From Virgibacillus halotolerans (GTDB taxonomy: Bacteria > Bacillota > Bacilli > Bacillales > Amphibacillaceae), in the NCBI RefSeq assembly GCF_016908515.1, contig NZ_JAFBEA010000002.1, positions 1 through 64,000 on the forward strand: 64,000 bases of DNA, written 5' to 3'. Below, piece by piece: positions 27,632-36,322 of this stretch. Position numbers and translations under genes: made by a program. The notes beneath the pieces were generated by a model. It ran no database searches. It saw only the letters and a program-made list of their open reading frames with translations, and had not been told where the DNA came from. Within the stretch, counting starts at the first letter, position 1, and each line of letters opens with the position of its first letter.

Positions 27632-28801
27632 ATGAATTTTTATAGGCATTCAAACGAAAAAATAGGAACAATAAATAATATTTATGATGGTAATATGTTT
27701 CCTGACACAGCAATTAATACATTTCGTAATATAGAGCGTCTTTTTCCAACACGCACAATCCCTGCTTCTTCTAAGCCTAAACCTCTTAAAAAGTCATCTT
27801 TATCTTTGCATTCATTTAAATCGCAAATTCAGGATTTTTCTGTAAAGATTGCTGACCAATTTTATGACATATATGATTATTTAGCTCTTAATTCGATTAC
27901 AGGTATTGTAGTGCTTAAAAATGGAAAGCTAGTTTATGAAAATTACCTACACGGTAATGGACCTGATACAAGGTGGATGTCAATGTCTGTTGCTAAGTCT
28001 ATTACATCAACCTTAGTAGGAATTGCAATTAAAGATGGATATATAAGTAGTATAGATGATTTAACAGTAAAATACGTACCAGAACTTAAAGGTAGCGCCT
28101 ATGAAGACACAACTGTTCGTCAAATACTTGGAATGAATTCTGGTGTAAAATGGGATGAGACTTACACAAATCCAAAATCAGATCGACGTAATTTTTTAGA
28201 GGCACAAACATCACAAAAACCGGGATCATTAATTGAGGTTTTAAGAAAATTACCTAGAGTAGGAGAGCCTGGTGCTGTTCATAATTATTCGACAGGTGAG
28301 ACTACAATAGCTAGTGAGATAGTTATTGGTGCTACAAAAAAGAAGTTATCTGACTACCTATCTGAAAAATTATGGGAACCATATGGCATGGAAGGCAAAG
28401 CAGAATGGTGGCTTGACTCCATAGATGGTAATGAAATAGGCGGTAGTGGTTTTTCAGCTGTACTAAGAGACTACGCACGATTTGGTCAATTCTTTTTAGA
28501 TAAAGGAAAAATAGAAGGGGAATCTATATTACCAGAATACTGGTTCGATTTGGCTAGCCAACCAACTATTTTAAAAAATGGAGAATCAGTAAATTATGGT
28601 TTAATGTGGTGGCCTGCTTGGACTGAAAAATCTAAACAGAGAAAAGCATTTCAAGCTATAGGTATTCATGGTCAAGTTATTCATATAGACCCTCATGAAA
28701 ATGTTGTTATTGCTATTTCATCTGCACGTCCAAAACCTCTTGGAACACAACCTATTGATGACATGCTCTTTTTAGAAGAATTAATCGAAAACATTAAATA
28801 A
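27632..28801 (+). CDS. Serine hydrolase, class C beta-lactamase family
   Basis: The 389-residue protein has the family's SxxK in SMSVAKSITS (about residue 120), the Tyr motif HNYSTGETT, and HGQVIHIDP near the end in place of KTG. No signal peptide is seen, so it is an intracellular esterase/amidase rather than a lactamase. I prefer ATG 27632 because the ATG at 27620 directly abuts the AAAGGA site. The first 70 residues are family-unlike. It has its own upstream gap of 240 bp, so it may be a separate transcript. Substrate unknown. Confidence 0.82.
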   Translation: MNFYRHSNEKIGTINNIYDGNMFPDTAINTFRNIERLFPTRTIPASSKPKPLKKSSLSLHSFKSQIQDFSVKIADQFYDIYDYLALNSITGIVVLKNGKLVYENYLHGNGPDTRWMSMSVAKSITSTLVGIAIKDGYISSIDDLTVKYVPELKGSAYEDTTVRQILGMNSGVKWDETYTNPKSDRRNFLEAQTSQKPGSLIEVLRKLPRVGEPGAVHNYSTGETTIASEIVIGATKKKLSDYLSEKLWEPYGMEGKAEWWLDSIDGNEIGGSGFSAVLRDYARFGQFFLDKGKIEGESILPEYWFDLASQPTILKNGESVNYGLMWWPAWTEKSKQRKAFQAIGIHGQVIHIDPHENVVIAISSARPKPLGTQPIDDMLFLEELIENIK

Positions 28802-28916
28802 TACCTAAAGAATGAGCGTACGATATATTGATATAAATTGACTTCTAGTTAAATTACCAAACTTGAAAAAATAAGTTTTTTTCTATTTTGACACAGCTTT
28901 ATAAATACTTTGTTTA

Positions 28917-28943
28917 GCCGTTTCCTGATAATTGGGAAACGGC
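28917..28943. repeat. Perfect hairpin without T tract
   Basis: gccgtttcc and ggaaacggc around 9 nt. It lies 116 nt after the hydrolase stop and could end its transcript or be an element border. Confidence 0.4.
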
Positions 28944-28947
28944 GAGT

Positions 28948-29314
28948 TTGCTAAAGTGTCCTACGTTAGTTAGTGTTTATGGCAATATAAAAGTACATAG
29001 TAATGCAACTACAAATAATATCGCCGAAATTAAAGAAAGTTTTGGAACCCTTAAAAAGTTCGATGAAATTGGAGGAATGTATTTCGATAAAAAAGGTATT
29101 GCTCATATTGATGTAAAAGAACAAACAACAGAGAGACCACGCGTTGGCGAATGATATTAGTAACGTTGTGGGAGATAGTTACATTAAACTCGAAGAAGTA
29201 ACCTATTCTTTCGCCGAACTTGATGACTTAAAGGAATCCGCCTTAGAGGATTTAAAATCTTCTTTATCAGATGATGAATATCTAAATTCTTCATGGGATA
29301 TCACCTACATTTAG
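28948..29314 (+). pseudogene. Unrecognised broken ORF
   Basis: A first frame (28948-29154) reads IKVHSNATTNNIAEIKESFG, FDEIGGMYFDKKGIAHIDV and ends RPRVGE. The reading then continues without stop in the next frame (about 29149-29314) as NDISNVVGDSYIKLEEVTYS, ELDDLKESALEDLKSSLSDD and ends SSWDITYI. The two parts have similar acidic composition and look like one gene of about 120 residues with a frameshift near 29150. No family is recognised. Its last codons lie within the repeat also found inverted at 21.7 kb. Confidence 0.45.
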
Positions 29315-29366
29315 CGCAAAACATACGTTAAGCAAATTTCGACATAGAAGAACCATGTTTTCTATA
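29287..29366 (+). repeat. Gene-end repeat (right border of island)
   Basis: The sequence from about 29287 to 29366 (catacgttaagcaaatttcg, catagaagaaccatgttttc) is the inverted partner of 21691-21790. It starts within the last codons of a broken ORF and continues into non-coding DNA, so the conserved unit includes a gene end plus its 3' flank. Confidence 0.7.
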
Positions 29367-29426
29367 CATTAAGACCGTCAGAGGTGTAATAAAACCTATT
29401 ATTCACCTTGAATATTAACAGATAAG

Positions 29427-29494
29427 GGAGTGTAAACTGGACTGCGAAGTAAGAGCTGTACGCTCTCTCACTTAAACGGTTCAGTTTACACTCC
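29427..29494. repeat. Near-perfect palindrome, MITE-like or IS-end pair
   Basis: ggagtgtaaactg (29427-29439) and cagtttacactcc (29482-29494) are perfect inverted repeats, and the similarity continues inward (ggactgcgaagtaagagc against gaaccgtttaagtgagag), so the whole 68 bp folds on itself. It resembles two terminal repeats of an insertion sequence brought together, or a strong bidirectional terminator between the converging hydrolase side and the cupin gene. Confidence 0.6.
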
Positions 29495-29566
29495 TATATT
29501 GAAATTTGTTTTTAAATAGTTTATTCAAGATAAGAATTTTTAATCATACAGTCAATACAACAATTA

Positions 29567-29923
29567 TCATTTTTCATAAGGTTTATAATCTACTTCTACC
29601 TTATCTTGCTCTTGGTAAGGAGAAAGCATGAAAGCTGCTTTAAAGTTAACTTCCCCTTTATTAATTAGATAATGTACCTTTTTAGGTTCAACATGTATGA
29701 AATCGCCTTTTTTGCAATGAAATATTTCATTGGCAATATGAATTTCAATCTCGCCTTCAAGGATATAGAAATTCTCTTCCATTATATTATGATAATGTGC
29801 AGTAAAGTCTTGACCTGGTTTTAAAACGACGATTCCAAAATTCATTCTCGGTCCTTTTTGGAGGTACTTGGGACCACTATCACCAAAGCGATATTCTTTG
29901 TCTGCTTCATTAATAACAACCAT
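29567..29923 (-). CDS. Small cupin protein linked to lsrK
   Basis: A single-domain cupin of 118 residues with motif 1 AHYHNIMEENFYILEGEIEI (two His, Glu, and a later His in VEPKKVHYLI). AAGGAG lies before ATG 29923, 19 nt after lsrK on the same strand, so it is the third gene of an lsrR-lsrK-cupin transcript. Cupins of this form are isomerases, dioxygenases or sugar-binding proteins. Because no lsrG gene is visible in this cluster, the cupin may do the isomerase step on phospho-AI-2 that LsrG does in E. coli; this is inference. Confidence 0.85.
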   Translation of the reverse strand: MVVINEADKEYRFGDSGPKYLQKGPRMNFGIVVLKPGQDFTAHYHNIMEENFYILEGEIEIHIANEIFHCKKGDFIHVEPKKVHYLINKGEVNFKAAFMLSPYQEQDKVEVDYKPYEK

Positions 29924-29942
29924 TTAAACCACTCCTTTTTAG

Positions 29943-31505
29943 TTATAATCCTGGTGCAATCCACATATGTTCTGTGAGACCATTGTCGGAAATACTTAAT
30001 TGTTCTTGATAAATATTTTTCCATTTATTATAGTATTTGTCGTAATCTGAACGATTTTCTTCTATTGGTTTAAAATCTTTTTCAAAACGAACAACTTTGG
30101 ATATGGCATCATTGAAATCCTTATAGACTTTTGCTCCAATCCCAGCACATATTGCTGCACCTAATGCAGTGGATTCCTTTACCACGGGAACTTTTACGGG
30201 TTTATTCAAGACATCTGATACAATTTGGCACCAAAGATCACTTTTTGAAGCCCCGCCACCAAAAACAATGGATGTCGGTGATGTGTTAGTAATTTCATTT
30301 ACTAGTTCAATATTTCCTCTTGTAGTGTATGCTGCATTTTCCATGATTGAACGATAAAAAGTTACTTTGTTAAATTGCTCAGAATCTATTTTAAAGTCTA
30401 TAAAACTAGGTGCCGCATGCTTCCAATTAATATAGTTCATTTGATCTGAAAAAGTTCCAATTAAACCGTTACTTCCAGGAGGTACCAATAATGCTCTCGC
30501 TTCCATTTGTTCATAAACACTTTTTCCAGTTGACTTTTCTAAATGCTTTTCTAGTTCACAAAAACTGTCTCTGAACCATCGCATTACTAGACCTGGATAA
30601 AAAGCAATTGCTTCATATTGCCATGTTTGTGGCACAGCATGACAATTAACACGAACACGAGCACCTTCATCCATTTTTATTTCATTCGTAGTGTACTCAT
30701 ATTGCCAAAAGCTTCCGCCTAAGACCGCTGCATCACCATCATTGACTATCCCCATTCCGATACAGCCTAATTGAGCATCACCTCCACCGGCAACGACTAA
30801 TGTATCTGTACTCAAGCCGGTTTTTTTTGCAATATCTTCAGTCACGTCGCCAATAATGGTACCGCTTTCATATGTGGCCGGATAAATATCTTGTCTTAGC
30901 CCTGATTTTCTGGCTGATTCCAAATCCCATTCACGATTCTTGAGATTAAATAGTCCGGTTGTACATCCATTGGAAGGCTCGACAGAAATTATATTGGACA
31001 ACTTATAAGTGATCCAGTCATTAAGCATTGAAACGTATTCAACGCGATCATAAGTTTCAGGCATGTTATTCTTCACCCACAAAATTCTAGGGATTGCCCC
31101 TAATGAAAATGTCTGACCAGAAACTTGGTAAATTTCATTTTCTAGGTTTGGCTGTGTTTGATATAAATTAGATACTTCATCATCAGATCTAGAATCTACG
31201 TTTGAACAGGCCCAAACTTCTTTGCCGTTTTTATCGTAAAGTACAATCGCCTCTCTCATACTTGTGGTAGATATAGCTAGAATATCTTTAGAATCAACTT
31301 TACTTTTTATAATTGTCTTTTTAATTAGATTTATAATAATTTCTAAATTTATATCAATATCAAAATCCATTGCCCCAGGATAACGGCTATCTTCTTTATG
31401 TGTCCACTCGGAACTAGAAGAGGCAATTTCACTCCCTGAAGTGTTAAATAAAATTGCCCGAACACTTCCAGTACCAGCATCAATTGCCATCAAGTATTTA
31501 ATCAT
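29943..31505 (-). CDS. lsrK: Autoinducer-2 kinase
   Basis: LsrK phosphorylates imported AI-2 (DPD), trapping it in the cell. The 520-residue FGGY kinase follows E. coli LsrK along its length: LMAIDAGTGSVRAILF, STTSMREAIVLYDKNGKEVW, SGQTFSLGAIPRILW, NGCTTGLFNL, VAGGGDAQLGCIGMG, HAAPSFIDF, FGGGASKSDLWCQI, and the terminal GLTEHMWIAPGL (E. coli GLTTSLWKAPGL). I chose the ATG at 31503-31505, since AAAGGA abuts the upstream ATG at 31514. Confidence 0.95.
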   Translation of the reverse strand: MIKYLMAIDAGTGSVRAILFNTSGSEIASSSSEWTHKEDSRYPGAMDFDIDINLEIIINLIKKTIIKSKVDSKDILAISTTSMREAIVLYDKNGKEVWACSNVDSRSDDEVSNLYQTQPNLENEIYQVSGQTFSLGAIPRILWVKNNMPETYDRVEYVSMLNDWITYKLSNIISVEPSNGCTTGLFNLKNREWDLESARKSGLRQDIYPATYESGTIIGDVTEDIAKKTGLSTDTLVVAGGGDAQLGCIGMGIVNDGDAAVLGGSFWQYEYTTNEIKMDEGARVRVNCHAVPQTWQYEAIAFYPGLVMRWFRDSFCELEKHLEKSTGKSVYEQMEARALLVPPGSNGLIGTFSDQMNYINWKHAAPSFIDFKIDSEQFNKVTFYRSIMENAAYTTRGNIELVNEITNTSPTSIVFGGGASKSDLWCQIVSDVLNKPVKVPVVKESTALGAAICAGIGAKVYKDFNDAISKVVRFEKDFKPIEENRSDYDKYYNKWKNIYQEQLSISDNGLTEHMWIAPGL

Positions 31506-31524
31506 TAAAATCATCCTTTCTGAA

Positions 31525-32448
31525 TTAATATTGATTCAGTAGACTATTAGCAGCAATTTCGTCAGTAATTAGAACATCGATATAGCCCCCTTTTAAGGCA
31601 CCAACTAATGCCTCTCTTTTATCGTCACCTCCAGCAACTGCGACTACATGATTAAGTGATTTTAATAGATTAATGTCTGTGCTAATGAGTTCTTTATGCA
31701 AATCAAGTTCAATTAAATTGCCATTAATGTCATAAAATTGACTTAATAAATCACCTACAGCTCCTTTTGACTTCAGAATTTCCATATCCCCCCTTGTTAA
31801 CAATCCTTCCTTAATTAAAGTAGCCCGTTCATTCAATGCTCCTACACCAATGATAGTCATATTAGAGTGGGGAATTAAATTGAAAATGTCAATGACGGGT
31901 TTTTCCTTTTTAATTTGTGAAGCAAGCGCTTCTGATGAAACCCTCAAAGGGGAAGGGAGGATAAAGTGACTGTAATTAGGGTTTGTATAGTAATCTGACT
32001 GATGGTCAATTGCAGTTGGCATATAAAATTTAACTCCGCCAGATAGGGAAACGAATGACACATTATATTTTGTAGAGATGTTTAATCTGCCTAAGGTTCT
32101 TGAAACAGTTTCGCCATAGCCTATGTTGATCATTGTATCGGCCGTTATTCTATCTTCAATATATTGAGCAGCTGCTGTTGTGAGACTGTACATATAATTG
32201 TTAGAAGAAGGAATGATGTAAACGTCTTTTAATTTAAACATTTCAATTAGTTTGTTTTGAAAGCTTTTAGTGGTTAAGTCTTCGATGTTAATCTTAAACT
32301 CTATAATATTTTCGCTTTTAGCTTTTTCTAGGTATTTAACCACCTTCATTCTGGAAATATTTAGCTCTTTAGCTATTTCCGTTTGGGTCGATCCTTCATT
32401 ATAGTATTTCCAAGCTATTTTCACTGTAGTGTCTTTTTCGTAATCCAT
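31525..32448 (-). CDS. lsrR: Lsr operon repressor (SorC/DeoR family)
   Basis: LsrR represses AI-2 uptake genes and is released by phospho-AI-2. The 307 residues have an N-terminal helix-turn-helix (STQTEIAKELNISRMKVVKY, about 19-38) and a SorC-type sugar-phosphate domain (MINIGYGETVSRTL, SLSGGVKFY, TIIGVGALNERATLIKEG, VVAVAGGDDKREALVGALKG). It is divergent from lsrA, separated by a 360-bp region with repeated TTAAAACA/TGTTTTAA motifs. GAGGG precedes the ATG. Confidence 0.93.
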   Translation of the reverse strand: MDYEKDTTVKIAWKYYNEGSTQTEIAKELNISRMKVVKYLEKAKSENIIEFKINIEDLTTKSFQNKLIEMFKLKDVYIIPSSNNYMYSLTTAAAQYIEDRITADTMINIGYGETVSRTLGRLNISTKYNVSFVSLSGGVKFYMPTAIDHQSDYYTNPNYSHFILPSPLRVSSEALASQIKKEKPVIDIFNLIPHSNMTIIGVGALNERATLIKEGLLTRGDMEILKSKGAVGDLLSQFYDINGNLIELDLHKELISTDINLLKSLNHVVAVAGGDDKREALVGALKGGYIDVLITDEIAANSLLNQY

Positions 32449-32591
32449 ATTTGTCCCTCAGTTCCTAAAATTATTCTTTACAATGATAATCATAACAAAA
32501 GATTTGAGAATAAACAATTGTTTTATTTAAAAGATATTTTAAATAGAATAATATATCCTATATTAGAGTTTTAAAATATTTTTTTAAAGTC

Positions 32592-32745
32592 ATAAAACAA
32601 TTTAAGTACTGTTTTATTAGGTTTTAAGGTGGGATATCTGCTAACCTTAAAATATTAGAAAATATCAATAGTTTAAAACAAATTATGCTTGATTAATAAA
32701 ATGTTTTAAGTTATAGTTAGGATATGGATGAAGTAAGCGTTTTCA
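32592..32745. promoter_or_regulatory. lsr divergent control region: dyads and a cre
   Basis: ataaaaca and tgttttat form a dyad at 32592-32617; tttaaaaca (32672-32680) and tgttttaag (32702-32710) form a second, wider one with the same half-site. These are the best LsrR operator candidates. A cre-like agtaagcgttttca lies at 32732-32745 on the lsrA side, consistent with catabolite control of AI-2 uptake. No unambiguous -35/-10 pair was found. Confidence 0.5.
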
Positions 32746-32807
32746 ATCGATGTAATTTTGTCTAAAAATAATCACTTAAATATATGTTACTGAGAGGTGA
32801 TTTCACA

Positions 32808-34325
32808 ATGAAAGTGAAGAACACAGAAAATCTCGTTAGTTTAGAAAACGTTTTTAAGAGTTTTAATCAAAACAAAGTATTAAAAGGTGTTTCCCTAGAT
32901 CTGAACAAATACGAAGTTATATCCATCATTGGCGGTAATGGGGCAGGTAAAAGCACTTTGATGAAGATTTTGACAGGCGTGTATTCAGTTGATAATGGGT
33001 TTGTAAAAATTAAAGGTAAAGAAATGCAAAACCATACGCCATCAATAGCACTTGAGATAGGAATATATCTTGTGCCACAAGAACCGCTATTATTTCCAAA
33101 TATGACTGTAGAACAAAATATTAATTTTGGATATGACAAACCTAAACATGTAATTCGAGAAGAAGCCAAGCGGATTTGCTCTGAGTTAGATTGGGAAATT
33201 GATTTAAGCAGAATGGCAGCTAGTCTTACGATCGCTGAGCAACAGCAACTTGAGATTATAAAAGGATTAGTAAGACAGGCAAAAATTCTTGTTTTGGATG
33301 AACCGACCTCAGCCTTGACTTTTTCTGAAACAAAATCTTTGTTTACCGTTATTGAAAAATTAAAGAAGGAAGGTGTAGGCATATTTTACATTACGCACAG
33401 GCTTGATGAAGTCTTTGAAATCTCTACTCACGCTGTTATTTTAAGAGATGGGAAAGTCACTTTAAAAGAGGAAATAGAAGATGTTACCAAAGATATGTTA
33501 ATTCAAGGCTTACTGCCTGATGGTAGCGATACAGGTTATAGTTCTACCTACGAAAAAAACTATGTTGATCATACTGGTAAGCCACCGGTACTGAAAGTTG
33601 AAAACCTTACAGGTGACGGTTTCCGAGATATTAACTTTGAAGTTTATCAAGGAGAAGTAGTTGGTCTGGCAGGACTTGTAGGAGCTGGGAGAACAGAGAT
33701 TGCCGAAGCTATTTACGGGATTACATCAAGTCATTCCGGAAAAGTAAAGCTTGGTGATAAAGATATTACACATATGGGTATTAATGAGACAGTGGGTAAT
33801 GGGCTTTCATATATTCCTGAGGATCGTTTTTTACATGGAATTTTTTCAATCGGATCGGTTAAAAATAATTTAACGGCACAGATTTTAAAGAATCAAGGCT
33901 TCTTTGTAAATCGGAAAGAAGAAAAAATAGTTACTAAGAAATATGTTGAAAGATTACGCATTAAGCTAGCTGATACAGAACAGGAAATTAAGTCTTTATC
34001 CGGTGGTAATCAGCAAAAAGTTGTTATTTCTAGAATCTTATCGACAAATCCTCACTTGATTATCATGGATGAACCTACACGAGGAATTGACGCGGCAGCC
34101 AGAAGTGATATTTACTCTATTATTACGGACTTAAAGAATATAGGCTTCTCAATATTACTGATATCCTCAGATCTTGAAGAAATTGAGTTGATTAGTAATC
34201 GAATTTACGGTATCTACCGAGGTGTTTGCAATGCTCATTTAGGGCCAGAAGAAATAAATGCCACCAATGTTATGAAGGCAGCTTTTGGAACCTATGAAAG
34301 AAGTGATTCTCATGTCAAAGCTTAA
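32808..34325 (+). CDS. lsrA: AI-2 ABC transporter ATPase
   Basis: A two-domain sugar-type ABC ATPase of 505 residues. Domain 1: Walker A GGNGAGKSTLMKIL, Q-loop LVPQEP, degenerate signature SLTIAEQQQLEIIKGL, Walker B ILVLDEPTSALT. Domain 2: degenerate Walker A GLVGAGRTEIAEAI, LSGGNQQKVVISRIL signature, Walker B LIIMDEPTRGID. Degenerate motifs are usual in RbsA/LsrA proteins. I start at ATG 32808, which has GAGGTGAT upstream; 24 nt of in-frame sequence before it lacks a site. It overlaps lsrC by 14 nt. Confidence 0.94.
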   Translation: MKVKNTENLVSLENVFKSFNQNKVLKGVSLDLNKYEVISIIGGNGAGKSTLMKILTGVYSVDNGFVKIKGKEMQNHTPSIALEIGIYLVPQEPLLFPNMTVEQNINFGYDKPKHVIREEAKRICSELDWEIDLSRMAASLTIAEQQQLEIIKGLVRQAKILVLDEPTSALTFSETKSLFTVIEKLKKEGVGIFYITHRLDEVFEISTHAVILRDGKVTLKEEIEDVTKDMLIQGLLPDGSDTGYSSTYEKNYVDHTGKPPVLKVENLTGDGFRDINFEVYQGEVVGLAGLVGAGRTEIAEAIYGITSSHSGKVKLGDKDITHMGINETVGNGLSYIPEDRFLHGIFSIGSVKNNLTAQILKNQGFFVNRKEEKIVTKKYVERLRIKLADTEQEIKSLSGGNQQKVVISRILSTNPHLIIMDEPTRGIDAAARSDIYSIITDLKNIGFSILLISSDLEEIELISNRIYGIYRGVCNAHLGPEEINATNVMKAAFGTYERSDSHVKA

Positions 34326-35331
34326 AGCGATAACAAAAAAAAGGGAATTTAGAACATTTTTGTTTCTAGTTATCATATTTGTGATTGTTGGTATGGTTAA
34401 TTCTGAATTTTTATCAATCAACAACCTGCAAAACTCATTGAAAAGTAGTTTGTTATATATTGTATTAGCAATTGGCCTAACTTTCGTGCTTTTAACTGGG
34501 AATATAGACATTTCTGTTGGTGGAACCTTGGGATTAAGTGCTGCTGTAAGCGGTTTAATTCTAAAAAATGGCGGTAGTATAATCGTGGCCATTCTAGTTG
34601 CTGTTTTAATAGGTGCTCTAATTGGGTTTATTAATGGTATAGGTGTTGCAAAACTGAATATATCCTCTTTTATAATGACACTTGGGATGCTAGAAATCAC
34701 CAGGGTAATACAAGTGATTTATACGAAGGGTCAATGGGTTGAAAACTTACCCACTACTTTTAAACAAATTTCTCAAGTTAAAATATTTGGTCTCAATCTA
34801 TTGATTATTATTGTTGCTATCGGCGTTATACTTGTTCAAATGTACCTTTCTAAGAGTGAAAAAGGGCGTTATTTCTCCGCGATTGGTGATAATACAGATG
34901 GTGCGATCTTGCTAGGAGTTCCTGTTCAACGCTATAAAATCTATTCATTTGTTATTTCAGGCATTTGTGCTGCAATTGCTGGTCTCATATTTGCCAGTCA
35001 AATAGGATTTATATCAACTACAGCCGGGATGGGTATTGAAATGACGGTAATAGCTTCCGCGGTTTTAGGCGGTGTTTCCTTAAGTGGAGGTGTTGGAACA
35101 GTAGTTGGTGCGTCAATTGGTGCAGTTATTATGATATCTATTAACTCTGCTCTTGTATATATGAAAATACCGGCTTTTTGGAATGACGCGATATCAGGAT
35201 CTCTACTCATCACAATTGTTGTTGCAGATGCTTTAATGGCAAGACGTTCTAATAAAAATATCAAGAAGGAAAGATTACGAGCTAGAGTTTTAAAGCCAGA
35301 GGAGGTGGTGACCCATGCACATGCTAAGTAA
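34312..35331 (+). CDS. lsrC: AI-2 ABC transporter permease LsrC
   Basis: A 339-residue permease with 8 to 10 membrane helices of the RbsC type; LLTGNIDISVGGTLGLSAAV and the cytoplasmic EAA-like region GAILLGVPVQRYKIYSFVIS are visible. ATG 34312 follows AAGAAGTGAT and overlaps the lsrA end by 14 nt. The C-terminal tail (EEVVTHAHAK) overlaps the lsrD start. Confidence 0.93.
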   Translation: MSKLKAITKKREFRTFLFLVIIFVIVGMVNSEFLSINNLQNSLKSSLLYIVLAIGLTFVLLTGNIDISVGGTLGLSAAVSGLILKNGGSIIVAILVAVLIGALIGFINGIGVAKLNISSFIMTLGMLEITRVIQVIYTKGQWVENLPTTFKQISQVKIFGLNLLIIIVAIGVILVQMYLSKSEKGRYFSAIGDNTDGAILLGVPVQRYKIYSFVISGICAAIAGLIFASQIGFISTTAGMGIEMTVIASAVLGGVSLSGGVGTVVGASIGAVIMISINSALVYMKIPAFWNDAISGSLLITIVVADALMARRSNKNIKKERLRARVLKPEEVVTHAHAK

Positions 35332-36316
35332 AATTCCGAAATGGAACCTTGCCTTAGTTCTGGTTTTAGTTTCAGAAGTGATTATATTTGGATTGATTAA
35401 TCCAAGGTTTTGGAATGTATCTATTTTACTGGGTAGCTTTAATGATTTTATTGGTATTGCAGTTATCGGTTTTTTCGTAACATTCGTTATGATTACTGGT
35501 GGAATTGATATATCGGGTGGATCCATTATAGGTTTAACATCGGTGGTTGTGGGCATATTATCTCAAGTTGTCGGTATTAATATATGGCTGTCAATTTTAC
35601 TTGCTCTAGTAGTTGCCGGACTATGTGGACTACTAAATGGTATTTTAATAGCCTATGGACGTGTTCAAGCTATGGTTATTACTTTGGGTGGCATGCTGTT
35701 GTATAGCGGTATTGCAGTCGTGATAGTTGGATTATCAGGAGTGAGTGCTTCTGAAGGGATTTCAGGATTTTCACAAAGTTTTAGTACAATTGCTTATGGT
35801 TCAGTGATGGGCATTCCCAACTCGGTTATTTTGTTTGTTGTGTTACTGATCATTGCATATATATTGCTCCATTTATCCAAATATGGGCGTTATATATTTC
35901 TTACAGGAATAAATCAAGAAGCTGCAGAATACGCAGGAATTAATACAAAGCTTGTTATCTTGAGCACGTATGTCCTATCAGGATTGAGTGCTGGGTTTGC
36001 CGGGATAATGCTCACATCTTATTTAGGGAGTGCTAGAGCAGATTTCGGTGGGGAATATTTAATGCCAATCTTAACCGTAGTTGTTTTAGGTGGAACACTA
36101 ATAACGGGTGGTAAGGGGGGTGTTATTGGAACAGCATTAGCGAGTATTATTGTTGGTTTTCTTCAAATAGGAATGCAAATGGGAGGTTTATCAACACAGT
36201 ACATTGGTTTGGCAACAGGGTTGTTATTAATTATTTCGGTTGCAATATTGAGTGTGTCCGACGAATTTAAAAGCAATGTAAAAAGAATTGTAAGACTTAA
36301 ATCCTACAAGGGGTGA
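35315..36316 (+). CDS. lsrD: AI-2 ABC transporter permease LsrD
   Basis: The second RbsC-type permease has 333 residues: VMITGGIDISGGSIIGLTSV, AEYAGINTKLVILSTYVLSG, and LGGTLITGGKGGVIGTALAS. AGGAGGTGGTG precedes its ATG, which overlaps lsrC by 17 nt, so stoichiometric synthesis of the two permeases is likely. It pairs with LsrC in the membrane. Confidence 0.93.
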   Translation: MHMLSKIPKWNLALVLVLVSEVIIFGLINPRFWNVSILLGSFNDFIGIAVIGFFVTFVMITGGIDISGGSIIGLTSVVVGILSQVVGINIWLSILLALVVAGLCGLLNGILIAYGRVQAMVITLGGMLLYSGIAVVIVGLSGVSASEGISGFSQSFSTIAYGSVMGIPNSVILFVVLLIIAYILLHLSKYGRYIFLTGINQEAAEYAGINTKLVILSTYVLSGLSAGFAGIMLTSYLGSARADFGGEYLMPILTVVVLGGTLITGGKGGVIGTALASIIVGFLQIGMQMGGLSTQYIGLATGLLLIISVAILSVSDEFKSNVKRIVRLKSYKG

Positions 36317-36322
36317 AATAAA

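Noticed and set aside
29300-29366. Possible integron attC site after the SSWDITYI stop codon
   Set aside because: GTTAAGC resembles one attC core end, but the matching RYYYAAC and the characteristic paired arms are not found.
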